Assembly (NCBI GenBank): GCA_032719365.1
Contig: CM064873.1
Span: 4,250,501-4,314,500 of the forward strand
Source: Prinsepia uniflora
Lineage: Eukaryota > Streptophyta > Magnoliopsida > Rosales > Rosaceae
Length of the DNA stretch: 64,000 nt
Reading direction: 5' to 3'
The position numbers were made by a program, and so were the translations under genes. Positions 10,279 to 21,654 of the stretch are shown here, one piece after another (the first letter of the stretch is position 1; each line of letters starts with the position of its first letter). The notes beneath the pieces were generated by a model. It worked only from the letters and a program-made list of their open reading frames with translations. It did not search any database and had not been told where the DNA came from.

Positions 10279-12706
10279 AAAATGAAAGAAATGGAAGAAT
10301 GAAACTAATTGGGGACTCCCCAAAATACAAGAATTGAAGCCCTATTTATAGGTGGAAAAAGCTATCAAAAATACATAAACAAATACAATAAAAAATGTTA
10401 AATAATGGAATGATGAGTAATAAAGATTAGTGATGATGTTTAGAAGTGGTTTGAGTTGTAAAGTTGCAAAATTGGGTTGGAAAGTGGAAGGAATTTGGGT
10501 GGAAGTTGGGTGGAAATTGGGTGGAAGCTGCTGGAAATAAATTCAGCAGAGAGCTGCTGAAAAGAGAGCAGAAAAATCGGTTGACTGCTGCTGAATGGAA
10601 GGCTGGAAGTTCGGCTGGCACGCATTAAATTAAACACGTAATTTGAGTGTTGTGCAATTTAAACCCTTTTTGTGTAGATGTAGTATTGGTAAATAGGGAT
10701 CGTTCTTAACCGGGGAAATTAGGGAACATTAATAATGTGTTAGTGGGAGATGAATAAAAGAATAATGAATTAAATTAATGAATTAAATAATTAAATAATT
10801 AACAAATTAATGAATTAATGAATTAAAGAATAAAAGAATTGAGAATTAAAGAATAAATGAATTAAAGAATTAACTAATCAAAGAATAATAAACTAAAAGT
10901 ATTAAAGAATAAAAGAATAAAGAGATGAAAGAATCAAAGAATAATAAACTAAAAGTAGAAAAGAAGAATAAAAGAATAAAAGAATAAAGAATAAAAGAAT
11001 AAAGAATAAAAGAATAAAGAATAAAAGAATAAAGAATAAAGAATTGAAAAGGGGAGTTTTGAAAAAGAGTTGTAAATATAAAATAAAGAAAACAAGTAAA
11101 AATAATTAAATACTTAATTCTACTTCTACTTTAACCTTTGTACTAGTGAACTTTCTTCAAACACATATTTTTACCAACACTCTAACATCATGCTCATATT
11201 GAACCAATCACGAAATCATACCTTAATCATCTCAAATACATGCATACATTTTTCATATTATAAATGCACCGAACAGCGGATTATTACTTACAATATGATT
11301 CACCTTAAGTAAGTGATTTAATGCGCCGAACAGCGATCAAACATTAAATCTCTTCAACTCTATCCTAAATGCCCCGAACAGCGGATCAACATTTAGTTTC
11401 GAATTGAAGTTTAAGTACTAAAACATATGAAGTAAAAGAAACTCAAAAAGTAAAACACATGGAGATTGCATTCTTACTTACAAATGTTAGAAAGAAAATA
11501 CCAACACATATATTGAATTATAAGTAAAACCAATAACAATAACAAGAATTTAAGTAGAGAAGTATGGATTTTCACAAGAATCACCGAACAGCGGCAGGAA
11601 ACTTGTGAAGATGGAAGAAGAAATACGAGGAATTCGGTCTTAAAACTCTTGAATTGCCTTAGAATTACTTGACCTAGGTATTTCTTAAGGAAAGCATAAA
11701 AATGTGTTTAAGAGATCTCAAAGAAATATCACAAGAGCAAAGTAAAGAAGAAATGAAATTAAGAAAAATAAAAATAACATAAATTAAGAACAAGAATTAA
11801 AAGAAAGCTAATTAATAAGAAAATCTACAAGAAATAAAAATGGTCCCCAAAAATGTCTCTCAAAAGAGAGAAACAAAAGAACTAACTAAGAACTAAGAAC
11901 TAAGAACTAAGAACTAAGAACTAAGAACTAAGAAAAATGAAAGAAATGGAAGAATGAAACTAATTGGGGACTCCCCAAAATACAAGAATTGAAGCCCTAT
12001 TTATAGGTGGAAAAAGCTATCAAAAATACATAAACAAATACAATAAAAAATGTTAAATAATGGAATGATGAGTAATAAAGATTAGTGATGATGTTTAGAA
12101 GTGGTTTGAGTTGTAAAGTTGCAAAATTGGGTTGGAAAGTGGAAGGAATTTGGGTGGAAGTTGGGTGGAAATTGGGTGGAAGCTGCTGGAAATAAATTCA
12201 GCAGAGAGCTGCTGAAAAGAGAGCAGAAAAATCGGTTGACTGCTGCTGAATGGAAGGCTGGAAGTTCGGCTGGCGTGCGCTGAGGCGGTGCAGAAGGATT
12301 CGGCAAGCGCGCGCCGAACGCGCTGGGGCAAGGCAGAAGCAGGCTGAAGCGAGTTGGGCCGGCTTGGTTGTCTGGGTTGGGCCGCACGGAAGCGGGCCAG
12401 GGCTTGCGAACTGGGCCTGGTCTGCCGGATTTTTTCTTTTTCTTTTTTTTGTTGGGCTGGGCTGCATAAATTAATTAATTTAATTAATTTAGTAATATTT
12501 CACCGAAATTCGTCCATAATTTTTTCGTTATAATTCCGATCGAGACGATTCTTTCACCAAAATACTCCAAATTACAAACTTTATTTATTTAAACACAAAT
12601 AACACAAAATAAATTATTTTATCTATTTATTTAATATTTTAATATTAAAAGTCAAGTATAAAGGGTATAAAATAATATAAAATAATGCTTATTTGAGGAC
12701 CTATCA

Positions 12707-12725
12707 AATACCCCCACACTTAAAC
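12707..12725 (-). other. Polypurine tract of the LARD
   Basis: On the minus strand the interior ends GTTTAAGTGTGGGGGTATT directly before the 3' LTR (TGATAGGTCC). This is the expected plus-strand priming site. Confidence 0.8.
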
Positions 12726-12744
12726 TTTGCTAGTCCCTAGCAAA
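12711..12744 (-). other. PPT-associated hairpin module, copy 1
   Basis: CCCCCACACTTAAA (12711-12724) is followed by a perfect 8-bp stem, TTTGCTAG (12726-12733) with CTAGCAAA (12737-12744), around a 3-nt loop. A second copy with a different stem is at 14382. Confidence 0.7.
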
Positions 12745-13458
12745 TACTAAAATTAAACTACAAAATCAAAACAAGTAACCTTTAACCATTTGTCTCAATA
12801 TTTCATTATTACAATCATGGCATAAAAGATTTTCACTTAAATCACTTAAGCATATGGAATTCAAGAGTTAATATATGGTAACAAAATGTTTTAACAAATA
12901 AGATAATGAGTAAATATGGTGAAATGGATCTCAACATGAATAAAACAAGTATGAATCAACTCACAAGGATATGCACTCATAAGTTCACTCAATTTGTGAG
13001 GGTTTGTGTTTGCACTCAAAGTATGTGAGAAATACTCACATAATCGAAATGAAGTACTTTTGCAAAATTTCAAACAAACACCTCAAGATAAAAACAAAAC
13101 ATACTTGCACAAATGAACCAAAACCATAAGCTTACTCAAGTGATTGACTCCACTAATCAAAATTTACCATCTTAAGGATCATAAGGTCTTTATAAAGGTT
13201 GTAATGGGGCTAAGTTTAGAGGCAAGGAATATATAGGACAAGTGGTGCTCAATTCGTTCCAAGACTCAATAGACTCCCAAAACGTATCATAGCTTCCCAA
13301 CCTTAGTGCAATGATGTCAGTAATCCATCCTTTCAAACATAGGCCTAATTTCATCATGTTGGGCCTCATAGTCATTCTTTGTGTCGGATTTACAAATGTA
13401 AGGGACTTAACTCAAACATTACATAACCAAACCTTATTACCTTGATCGAGACTCAACC

Positions 13459-13520
13459 TTTTTTTTTTTTTTTTTTTTTTGATTTTTTTCTTTTTGATTT
13501 TTTTGATTTTTTTTTTTTTA
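13459..13520. repeat. Poly-T / GATTTTTT tract
   Basis: Homopolymer T run broken by GA and C, in the LARD interior. Further long T tracts lie at about 14240-14357. Confidence 0.9.
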
Positions 13521-14239
13521 TATCAAGGTAATAACATGTGTCAACAATACAATAAAGCTTGAGTCGGTAAATCCGAATAATTCACATAAAAGTCTTTTCA
13601 ACATCATTATTTTCTCCTTACACAATCTTTATATCTTCAACCGAGTCCTTGGAACAAGGGTAAATGATGTCTATACTAAGCTCAAGTGTTTAGATAATCA
13701 TGGTGATGAAAGAAAGGCTTAATGTGGGCTCAAAAGGGTTAAAACTAAGGGGGTCGCAACTCGTGCGCACAAAATAGGGAACATGGATGTTTGAATTTGT
13801 GGTGTTAACCCTAATGCCTTAATCATATCCAAAATCAGAGAGTTTATTGACTTAAAAGCTTTGAAAATCACATTGAATAAGTTCTAGTACTCTAGAGTTC
13901 ATTAAAAGCTATGGCAAGCAGTTATGAGGCATATGTATATCAATTTAAACAAAGAACTTATGAATCACTCATCAAAGATGTATATAAAGTTCTAAAGCTC
14001 ACATAAGGTTCATATGATTCATACTTATCTTATCATGCTTGCTTATGTACCAATTTACATGCATTATCTTCAAGTTATAACACTTAATCACAAAATATTA
14101 ACAAACAAATTCAAGTTGTAGTGATTATCTTTATGGCCATAACATATTCATTTCCGTTCATTTATATCATTGACAAGTTAAATGGCAACTCAAAACTCAT
14201 AAAAACACTAAGTTAAAATAAAAAGATTCAAGAAAACAA

Positions 14240-14357
14240 TTTTTTTTTTTTAATTTTTTTTTTTAATAAATTTTTTTTTTTTCATTTTTTTTTAATAATT
14301 TTTTTTTCAATTTTTTTTTTTTTTTTTTGAACAATTTTTTTTTTTTTTTTTTTTTTT
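14240..14357. repeat. Long poly-T tracts in the LARD interior
   Basis: Several T runs of 8-27 bases separated by AA, CATT, AATAA and GAACAA. Confidence 0.9.
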
Positions 14358-14381
14358 GAACAATTAAAATTGTAAACCATT

Positions 14382-14417
14382 CCCCCACACTTAAATTCTA
14401 CATTGTCCTCAATGTAG
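14382..14417 (-). other. PPT-like hairpin module, copy 2 (mid-element)
   Basis: The same CCCCCACACTTAAA as at 12711 is followed by a perfect 8-bp stem, CTACATTG (14398-14405) with CAATGTAG (14410-14417), around TCCT. The position near the middle of the interior recalls a central polypurine tract; that role is inference. Confidence 0.6.
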
Positions 14418-14629
14418 GAAAATACGAAGTAATTAAACATAGAATCAAAGTAAGGAAAATGATTTACGAAAATAATAGGAAAACATTAAATAAACAAAAT
14501 AAAAGAGAGTGAAGGGTAGAGGATAGCAAATCTGTATTGATGACTCCTTCACATCCCGGGAACACATTGGGTTGCCTCCCAACAAGCGCTTGAAGTTTAA
14601 CGTCCATCCAGCCTAGACAGAGATGCAAG

Positions 14630-14885
14630 TTAGTTAGTCAGAGATGTACGTTAATTAAGAATGCAAGTTAGATATGCAAATTAAACTTAAGGATGCAATG
14701 TGAGTTAAAGATGTAAGTTAGAGGAAGAGTGCAATGCAAGTTAAACTAAAAATGCAAGTGAAGTTAAAAATGCAAGTTAAATGAAAGATGAAATGCAAGT
14801 TAGAATGAAAGATGCAAGTTAAGTGAAAATGCAAGTTAAATGAAAGATGAAATGCAAGTTAGAATGAAAGATGAAATGCAAGAGA
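14630..14885. repeat. Degenerate minisatellite (GATGCAAGTTAAATGAAA-type)
   Basis: Repeated ATGCAAGTTA with GAAAGATGAA spacers, many imperfect copies, in the LARD interior. Confidence 0.85.
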
Positions 14886-15354
14886 AAAAGAAAATAATTT
14901 ATTTACGTATGTACAATTTTTTTATTTTTATTTTTTATAATTTATTTATTTATTTATTTCGGAATTTAAAAATTAAATAAATGAATTTTTTTTTTTTTTT
15001 AAGAATTTTATGCTCTTTTAAAAAAAAAAAAATTAAAAAAAAAAACCAAAAAAAATTAAAATTAAAATAAAAATAAGGAAAAGTGAATATTTACTATAAG
15101 CATTTGTGAACAATTAAAAAGAATGAACATTATGTACAAGTATGAACAAGAGTAAAATAATAAGTAAGAGAATTATAAACAAACATAAATGAAAGATTAT
15201 TATGAACAAGTATGTATGTATACTAAGAAATATAAAAGTTATGAACATGTATAAAAGGTAACAAGTAACATATATACAATATTTATTTACAAGTATGAAT
15301 TAATACTAACATAAAGCTAAGATAAGATTTTTTTATTTATTTCAAATTTCAAAA

Positions 15355-15550
15355 AGTTAATGGAATAAAAGTTAATGAAATAAAGTTAATGGAATAAAAA
15401 GTTAGTGGAATAAAAAGTTAATTGAATAAAAAGTTAATGGAATAAAAAGTTAGTGGAATAAAAAGTTAATTGAATAAATTTAAAGTTAAAGGAATAAAGA
15501 AAAAGTTTATGGAATAAAATTAAAGTTAATGGATTAAAGAAAAAGTTAGA
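15355..15550. repeat. 18-bp minisatellite (AAAGTTAATGGAATAAAA)
   Basis: About ten imperfect AAAGTTA(A/G)TGGAATAAA units in the LARD interior. Confidence 0.88.
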
Positions 15551-15946
15551 AAGTGTAAAGAAAGAAAAAAAAAAAAATAAATAAATAAAAGTAAGGAAAA
15601 GTGGATATGTACAATATGCATTTATGACAAGTACAAATTAAATTAAATTATGAACAAGTATGATAGAATTTTAAATTTACATAAACAATTTGAATATGAA
15701 CAAATATAAAAAAAAAAAAAATTATGAACATTTATGAACAAGTATAAATTAGAAACTATGAATAAGTAAAGTATGAACATTATAACCAAAAATAATAAGA
15801 ACAAAAATAAGATGGATAAATAAAATATAAACAAGTAAGTAAGGGTTATAAACAAATATAATATTAACAAAAGTAAAATTTATAAACAAGTATAATATGC
15901 ACAATTTATATACATACACTAACAAATTAAAAATGATTTTCAATTT

Positions 15947-15963
15947 CCCCGGCAACGGCGCCA
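15947..15963 (-). other. Primer-binding site of the LARD (tRNA-Asp)
   Basis: The minus strand reads TGGCGCCGTTGCCGGGG a few bases after the 5' LTR end. It is complementary to the 3' end of plant tRNA-Asp (CCCCGGCAACGGCGCCA). Confidence 0.85.
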
Positions 15964-15968
15964 AAAAT

Positions 15969-18071
15969 TGACTACGCCCAAATTACGCATTAAATTAAAC
16001 ACGTAATTTGAGTGTTGTGCAATTTAAACCCTTTTTGTGTAGATGTAGTATTGGTAAATAGGGATCGTTCTTAACCGGGGAAATTAGGGAACATTAATAA
16101 TGTGTTAGTGGGAGATGAATAAAAGAATAATGAATTAAATTAATGAATTAAATAATTAAATAATTAACAAATTAATGAATTAATGAATTAAAGAATAAAA
16201 GAATTGAGAATTAAAGAATAAATGAATTAAAGAATTAACTAATCAAAGAATAATAAACTAAAAGTATTAAAGAATAAAAGAATAAAGAGATGAAAGAATC
16301 AAAGAATAATAAACTAAAAGTAGAAAAGAAGAATAAAAGAATAAAAGAATAAAGAATAAAAGAATAAAGAATAAAAGAATAAAGAATAAAAGAATAAAGA
16401 ATAAAGAATTGAAAAGGGGAGTTTTGAAAAAGAGTTGTAAATATAAAATAAAGAAAACAAGTAAAAATAATTAAATACTTAATTCTACTTCTACTTTAAC
16501 CTTTGTACTAGTGAACTTTCTTCAAACACATATTTTTACCAACACTCTAACATCATGCTCATATTGAACCAATCACGAAATCATACCTTAATCATCTCAA
16601 ATACATGCATACATTTTTCATATTATAAATGCACCGAACAGCGGATTATTACTTACAATATGATTCACCTTAAGTAAGTGATTTAATGCGCCGAACAGCG
16701 ATCAAACATTAAATCTCTTCAACTCTATCCTAAATGCCCCGAACAGCGGATCAACATTTAGTTTCGAATTGAAGTTTAAGTACTAAAACATATGAAGTAA
16801 AAGAAACTCAAAAAGTAAAACACATGGAGATTGCATTCTTACTTACAAATGTTAGAAAGAAAATACCAACACATATATTGAATTATAAGTAAAACCAATA
16901 ACAATAACAAGAATTTAAGTAGAGAAGTATGGATTTTCACAAGAATCACCGAACAGCGGCAGGAAACTTGTGAAGATGGAAGAAGAAATACGAGGAATTC
17001 GGTCTTAAAACTCTTGAATTGCCTTAGAATTACTTGACCTAGGTATTTCTTAAGGAAAGCATAAAAATGTGTTTAAGAGATCTCAAAGAAATATCACAAG
17101 AGCAAAGTAAAGAAGAAATGAAATTAAGAAAAATAAAAATAACATAAATTAAGAACAAGAATTAAAAGAAAGCTAATTAATAAGAAAATCTACAAGAAAT
17201 AAAAATGGTCCCCAAAAATGTCTCTCAAAAGAGAGAAACAAAAGAACTAACTAAGAACTAAGAACTAAGAACTAAGAACTAAGAACTAAGAACTAAGAAA
17301 AATGAAAGAAATGGAAGAATGAAACTAATTGGGGACTCCCCAAAATACAAGAATTGAAGCCCTATTTATAGGTGGAAAAAGCTATCAAAAATACATAAAC
17401 AAATACAATAAAAAATGTTAAATAATGGAATGATGAGTAATAAAGATTAGTGATGATGTTTAGAAGTGGTTTGAGTTGTAAAGTTGCAAAATTGGGTTGG
17501 AAAGTGGAAGGAATTTGGGTGGAAGTTGGGTGGAAATTGGGTGGAAGCTGCTGGAAATAAATTCAGCAGAGAGCTGCTGAAAAGAGAGCAGAAAAATCGG
17601 TTGACTGCTGCTGAATGGAAGGCTGGAAGTTCGGCTGGCGTGCGCTGAGGCGGTGCAGAAGGATTCGGCAAGCGCGCGCCGAACGCGCTGGGGCAAGGCA
17701 GAAGCAGGCTGAAGCGAGTTGGGCCGGCTTGGTTGTCTGGGTTGGGCCGCACGGAAGCGGGCCAGGGCTTGCGAACTGGGCCTGGTCTGCCGGATTTTTT
17801 CTTTTTCTTTTTTTTGTTGGGCTGGGCTGCATAAATTAATTAATTTAATTAATTTAGTAATATTTCACCGAAATTCGTCCATAATTTTTTCGTTATAATT
17901 CCGATCGAGACGATTCTTTCACCAAAATACTCCAAATTACAAACTTTATTTATTTAAACACAAATAACACAAAATAAATTATTTTATCTATTTATTTAAT
18001 ATTTTAATATTAAAAGTCAAGTATAAAGGGTATAAAATAATATAAAATAATGCTTATTTGAGGACCTATCA
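15969..18071 (-). repeat. 5' LTR of the LARD (2103 bp)
   Basis: Intact copy used as the reference for the duplicated left LTR; it begins TGACTACGCCC and ends GACCTATCA. It includes a GC-richer segment (about 17640-17800) next to a TTTTTCTTTTTC tract. Short frames here repeat those of the other LTR copy and are not genes. Confidence 0.92.
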
Positions 18072-18208
18072 GTCACTGCCGTTGTCCCGATGCCATCACT
18101 ATAACTACCGCCGATACAGCTGCTGTTGACTGATGCCGCTCGCCTTTGCTGCTGCTCCTAAAGTTGATTTTGAAGAATGATAGATTGGATGAAATTTGCC
18201 CAATTTAT
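18072..18208. other. Remnant of the hAT-like element between the two LTR elements
   Basis: The stretch starts with the LARD duplication GTCAC and ends with TTTAT (18204-18208), the left target duplication of the next element. No gene is visible. Confidence 0.7.
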
Positions 18209-21200
18209 TGTAATGACCCGTCCCGAATATCGGGATTGAATATTAATTAATTATGATTTAGAATGACTAATCGGAGATTAGTTGAGTGAAATCGGACGAA
18301 ACGTGCAAAATGACCGTTTTGCCCCTAGTGTGGGCAAAATGTTGACTTTTAGTTCGGGCGGTCAAATGGACTTTGGCCGATGACTGTGACGTAGTTCAGG
18401 ACGTCACGAGTTCATAGACAGGTGGCACGTTCGATTCCGAAATTCGTAGAGAAAGTTATGGTGTTCGGAAGTTGAGGGGTATTTTGGTAATTTGGCATAG
18501 TAGGGGCCAAATGTTGACTTTTTGATCGGGAGGTCCGATGGACGAGGGCCAAGGACCGTTACGTAGGTCTCGTCGATACGAATCCAACGACAGGCGGCAT
18601 GCCGAAATCGGAGATTCGACGACGAAGTTATGGTCACGGAATCGGGCTCGATTAACCGAACGAACCAGGAATAAAATAATAGTTTGATATGAACAGTACC
18701 CGGTGACTGTGCACATCCGGATGAGTGACAAGTGTCACCCATCCCTTGATTCCAGCTCCATGTTTCCCTCCCAACACCATCATTACAACATCATCATCAT
18801 CCCTAATCATCCTTGTCCTCCATTTTCTCTTCCTTTTCCTCCATATTTCCTTATACCGTGAACTACATCTATGGAGTGTGTGAGCTGGGGGACTTGGCTG
18901 CCTTCTTGTGGCAGAATTGAGGGAATTGTGAGACTTGAAGATTGTATTAATTGAGAGAAACACACGGGACAGAGTGAGGGAGGATGAAATCAAAATCGAA
19001 AATTTAGAAAATTGGGGGGGAATTCAAATGTCGAGTGAGGGGTCGTGAGGATCAAATTGAAGCTCACATTCAGCTTCCTGAGGTTGAGACGAGTTGTTTC
19101 AAATAAAAAACGAGTTGAATTGAGGCTCATTTGGCTCTGAACGGGTTTGGTAACAGTGAGAGAAATCGAGGCTGTGTCGTGATCTTGGAGCGATCAAACG
19201 GTGTAATTGATGTGGGGATTGTGTTCCTGAGGATCCCACGATGCTTCTGGATCCATCAATTGGAAGAAACTGATTGAAATTGACTGAACTCCATAGTTGC
19301 ACAGTGACGAAGAATCGAGTTTGAGTCGTGGCGTTTGAGCCATGAATTGATGCAATTGAGATGGGGAAAGAGTTTACCTGAATCCACTGAAGCTTCTGGT
19401 TGCATCAATTGAGAGAATCGATTGAAATTGAGGGAGTTCTGAGGATGAACAGTGTGCGGGGTGTTCTTCGAATGATCAACTGTGATCATGAGGTTTGAGG
19501 TAAGTTCGATTGTAATTGTGTCCACAGATCTTAAATTGAACTTAATTCGAAGCTGTTTGAATGCTCAATTGATGAATTCAGTGTCGAATTGATAGGATTG
19601 AAACCGGGTCTGATCGCGGGTTAAACGACCCGTTTACCAGACAAACGGGTTGGGACGGTGACACTGTAGCAGGCGCGTGGATTTCACGCGCAGCCACTCA
19701 CGGCGGCGCGTGAGGGCGCGTCCGGCCTAGTCTCAAGGTGAGGTCAACATGACTTTTGATCCTCTTAGTGTAACGAACATTTTGACGTTGGTTTCGGGGA
19801 AATCGGATATTGTTTCGTTAATGTTCCGCGTATCCGAAGTTTTGTATTACGTTAAAAATACGTATTTAAATCCCGGAAAAATTGGGGAAAATTATATGAT
19901 GTATTTTGAGATGTTAGTAACCCTCTATAATGATTTTGGACAGGAGTTGTGATTTCCAGATTTTACGGAAAAACGTGCAGCTCGGAAACGGACCGTTTTG
20001 GACGGTGTGTGTGAGTGGACTTTGTTTTCTAATCGTGATGCATGCATAAATGATTTAAATGCCTTATTATATGATTTTATATGCTTGGGCATGATTTGTG
20101 TTTCAATCCGGTAATTTCTCGGTTTTATGATTATTATATTATTATTTTGGGCGATTTTCGAGAAATTACGAAATATGGTAAAAATGATGTTTGGACTTGG
20201 TTTATGAGTCCGGGATTGAAATTGATTGAAAATAATGGTTGGACTCGGATTATTGAGTCATGGATTGAAAATGATATTTGGACTCGGGTTATGAGTCAGT
20301 GATTGACTTTGTGGATTTACGTGAAAATGGCAACGGAGGTTGCAACGCATGGATTTGCGTGATAATGTTATTTTGGGCATGAGAACCCAAGTGAATAGTG
20401 ATTTTGACTCGGATTTGGAGTCATTTGTGAAATTGTGAAATTAATGATTTATTGGGATTTTATGATTATTTTAATCAGTCTTTCGGGCACGTTTTACGAG
20501 GAATGTGCAGATGATGTTTTGGGCTAGGCCCGGAGTCTAAATGATTTCTAAAATGATGTTTTGACTTGGTTGGTGAGTCAATGATGATTTTCGGATTATT
20601 TTATTGATTTAAATGTGATTTTAACGGTTTATGTGTAAAAGGTATTTTGGGCTTGAGACCCAGTTGAGAATGACCTTGACTTGGTATGAAGTCAAGATTT
20701 GATTGAAATGTTTTGGGATGTAATTCCCGGGATGGTTTTCATTGTGATTGTGATATTCCCAGACGGTCGGTGCTTGGGGGATTACCCAGACGACCGGAGC
20801 TTGGGGGATGTGATTGTAGGATCGGGAATTGATCCTATGGTAGTCAGCTTCTCGGATGATACTGAGCCTGGATGTACCACTCGGAGGTGTCTGATCCTGG
20901 GGATGTGTTCGCCCAGAGGTGACTGAGCCCGAGGAGGTTGAGCCCAGAGGTGTTTATTCCCGAGAGAGTGACTGGATATCGGCCTACGCGTAGTGCAGCA
21001 CTTGTGAGTAGTGCAGTTTGATTGATTGTGCACTTGTGAGTAGTGCAGATGTGATTGGTGATATTTTATGCACTCGTGAGTAGTGCGGATTGATTGGATT
21101 GATATATTTATTGTGTACTGGTAAGTAATGCTGATTGGTATTGATTGTGATGTTGTACTGGTATTGAGTACGGGTTTTTGGTCCTTGTGGCCAGGTGATT

Positions 21201-21610
21201 ATGTTTTCACATGTTTTGGCCTGAGAGCCGGGATTTGATGTTTTATAACATGAACTGATTTGGTGAACATGAGTTTTATGGACCATGGGAAAATATGTTT
21301 TAATTTTATCGGTCACTCATGTTTTACGATATGCATGCAAGTTTGTGAAAACTGGAGGGTAAGACTGTATTTTGATAAATGTTTTTATAAGAGGTCATTT
21401 TTGTCCACTCACACCATTTCTGTTTTGTGACCCTTCAGGCCGTGGTACGACGTTCGGGACTGATCGTGAGGCAGTGACAGCAGCAGAAATCCGCGCAAAC
21501 ATCCCTTGTCTGGCAAGCACTGAAGGGGAGTTTCGGACCTTTAGTTGACTTGTTAGACGGGAGCAGGACCGGGTACGGTTTTTGACGTCCAGTTGGGACG
21601 GGTCCTGTCA
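18209..21610 (+). repeat. 5' LTR of gag-only element copy 1 (3402 bp)
   Basis: The opening has a perfect 6-bp stem, TCCCGA/TCGGGA (18221-18235). The second half (20190-21240) is an array of short stem-loops. Open frames of 67-113 aa on either strand repeat exactly in the other LTR and have no family resemblance. Confidence 0.95.
20193..21240 (+). other. Array of about 14 short stem-loops in the LTR
   Basis: Paired stems read by eye: GGACT/AGTCC 20193-20211; GACTC/GAGTC 20242-20259 and 20281-20297; TTGGG/CCCAA 20373-20390; TGACTC/GAGTCA 20405-20423; GGGC/GCCC 20521-20531; TTGACT/AGTCAA 20561-20581; TGGG/CCCA 20648-20662; CTTGACTT/AAGTCAAG 20675-20696; GCACT/AGTGC 20998-21014; TGCACT/AGTGCA 21029-21047; GCACT/AGTGC 21070-21086; GTACT/AGTAC 21155-21171; TGGTC/GGCCA 21179-21193 (one G-T). 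Loops are 3-10 nt. Stems differ from one hairpin to the next. Confidence 0.75.
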
Positions 21611-21613
21611 AAT

Positions 21614-21625
21614 TGGTATCAGAGC
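21614..21625 (+). other. Primer-binding site (tRNA-iMet), copy 1
   Basis: TGGTATCAGAGC, three bases after the 5' LTR, complementary to the 3' end of plant initiator tRNA-Met. Confidence 0.93.
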
Positions 21626-21654
21626 ATTTGGTTCTTGATTTCTGTTGATACGTC

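Larger units (their letters stand above)
8949..12706 (-). repeat. 3' LTR of the LARD with a 1655-bp internal tandem duplication
   Basis: 8949-10619 matches LTR positions 1-1671. At 10620 the sequence jumps back to LTR position 17 (ACGCATTAAATT) and runs to the LTR end at 12706. The second part is 2087 bp, exactly 2103 minus 16. So this LTR is 3758 bp against 2103 bp for its partner. One visible difference between copies: AAAAAATAAAACAC near 9790, against AAAAAGTAAAACAC near 11445 and 16811. Confidence 0.92.
8949..18071 (-). mobile_element. Non-coding LTR retrotransposon derivative (LARD), tRNA-Asp primed
   Basis: Ends are TGACTACGCCC and GACCTATCA, flanked by GTCAC duplications. The right LTR (15969-18071, 2103 bp) is the 5' LTR on the minus strand. 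It is followed by a primer-binding site and, at the other end of the interior, by a polypurine tract next to the left LTR. The 3262-bp interior (12707-15968) has no frame with Gag or Pol similarity, only homopolymer tracts and minisatellites, so the element is non-autonomous. The Asp primer site is known from Athila/Tat-type Gypsy elements, which are the likely helpers. The LTR copies compared differ at only one noticed site, so the insertion is recent. The left LTR carries an internal tandem duplication. Confidence 0.9.

Noticed and set aside
12198..12474. Overlapping frames in the GC-rich end of the LARD LTR (also 17563-17839)
   Set aside because: They repeat only because the LTR repeats. 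No start context or domain was seen.
14630..14885. Regular repeats that might suggest a CRISPR-like array
   Set aside because: Units are degenerate and adjoining with no unique spacers, inside a plant LARD. It is a minisatellite.
15643..15964. Minus-strand frames of 71-75 aa rich in Phe, Leu, Ile and Tyr
   Set aside because: Translations of low-complexity TATGAACAAGTATAA repeats; not proteins.
18404..19525. Overlapping antisense open frames (67-113 aa) in the LTRs of copy 1, repeated at 24558-25679
   Set aside because: They lie inside LTRs, have no domain, and the corresponding block is not conserved in copy 2. Repetition only reflects LTR duplication.
21611..21640. tRNA-like text after the LTR
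   Set aside because: Only the 12-base primer-binding site complementary to initiator tRNA-Met, not a tRNA gene.
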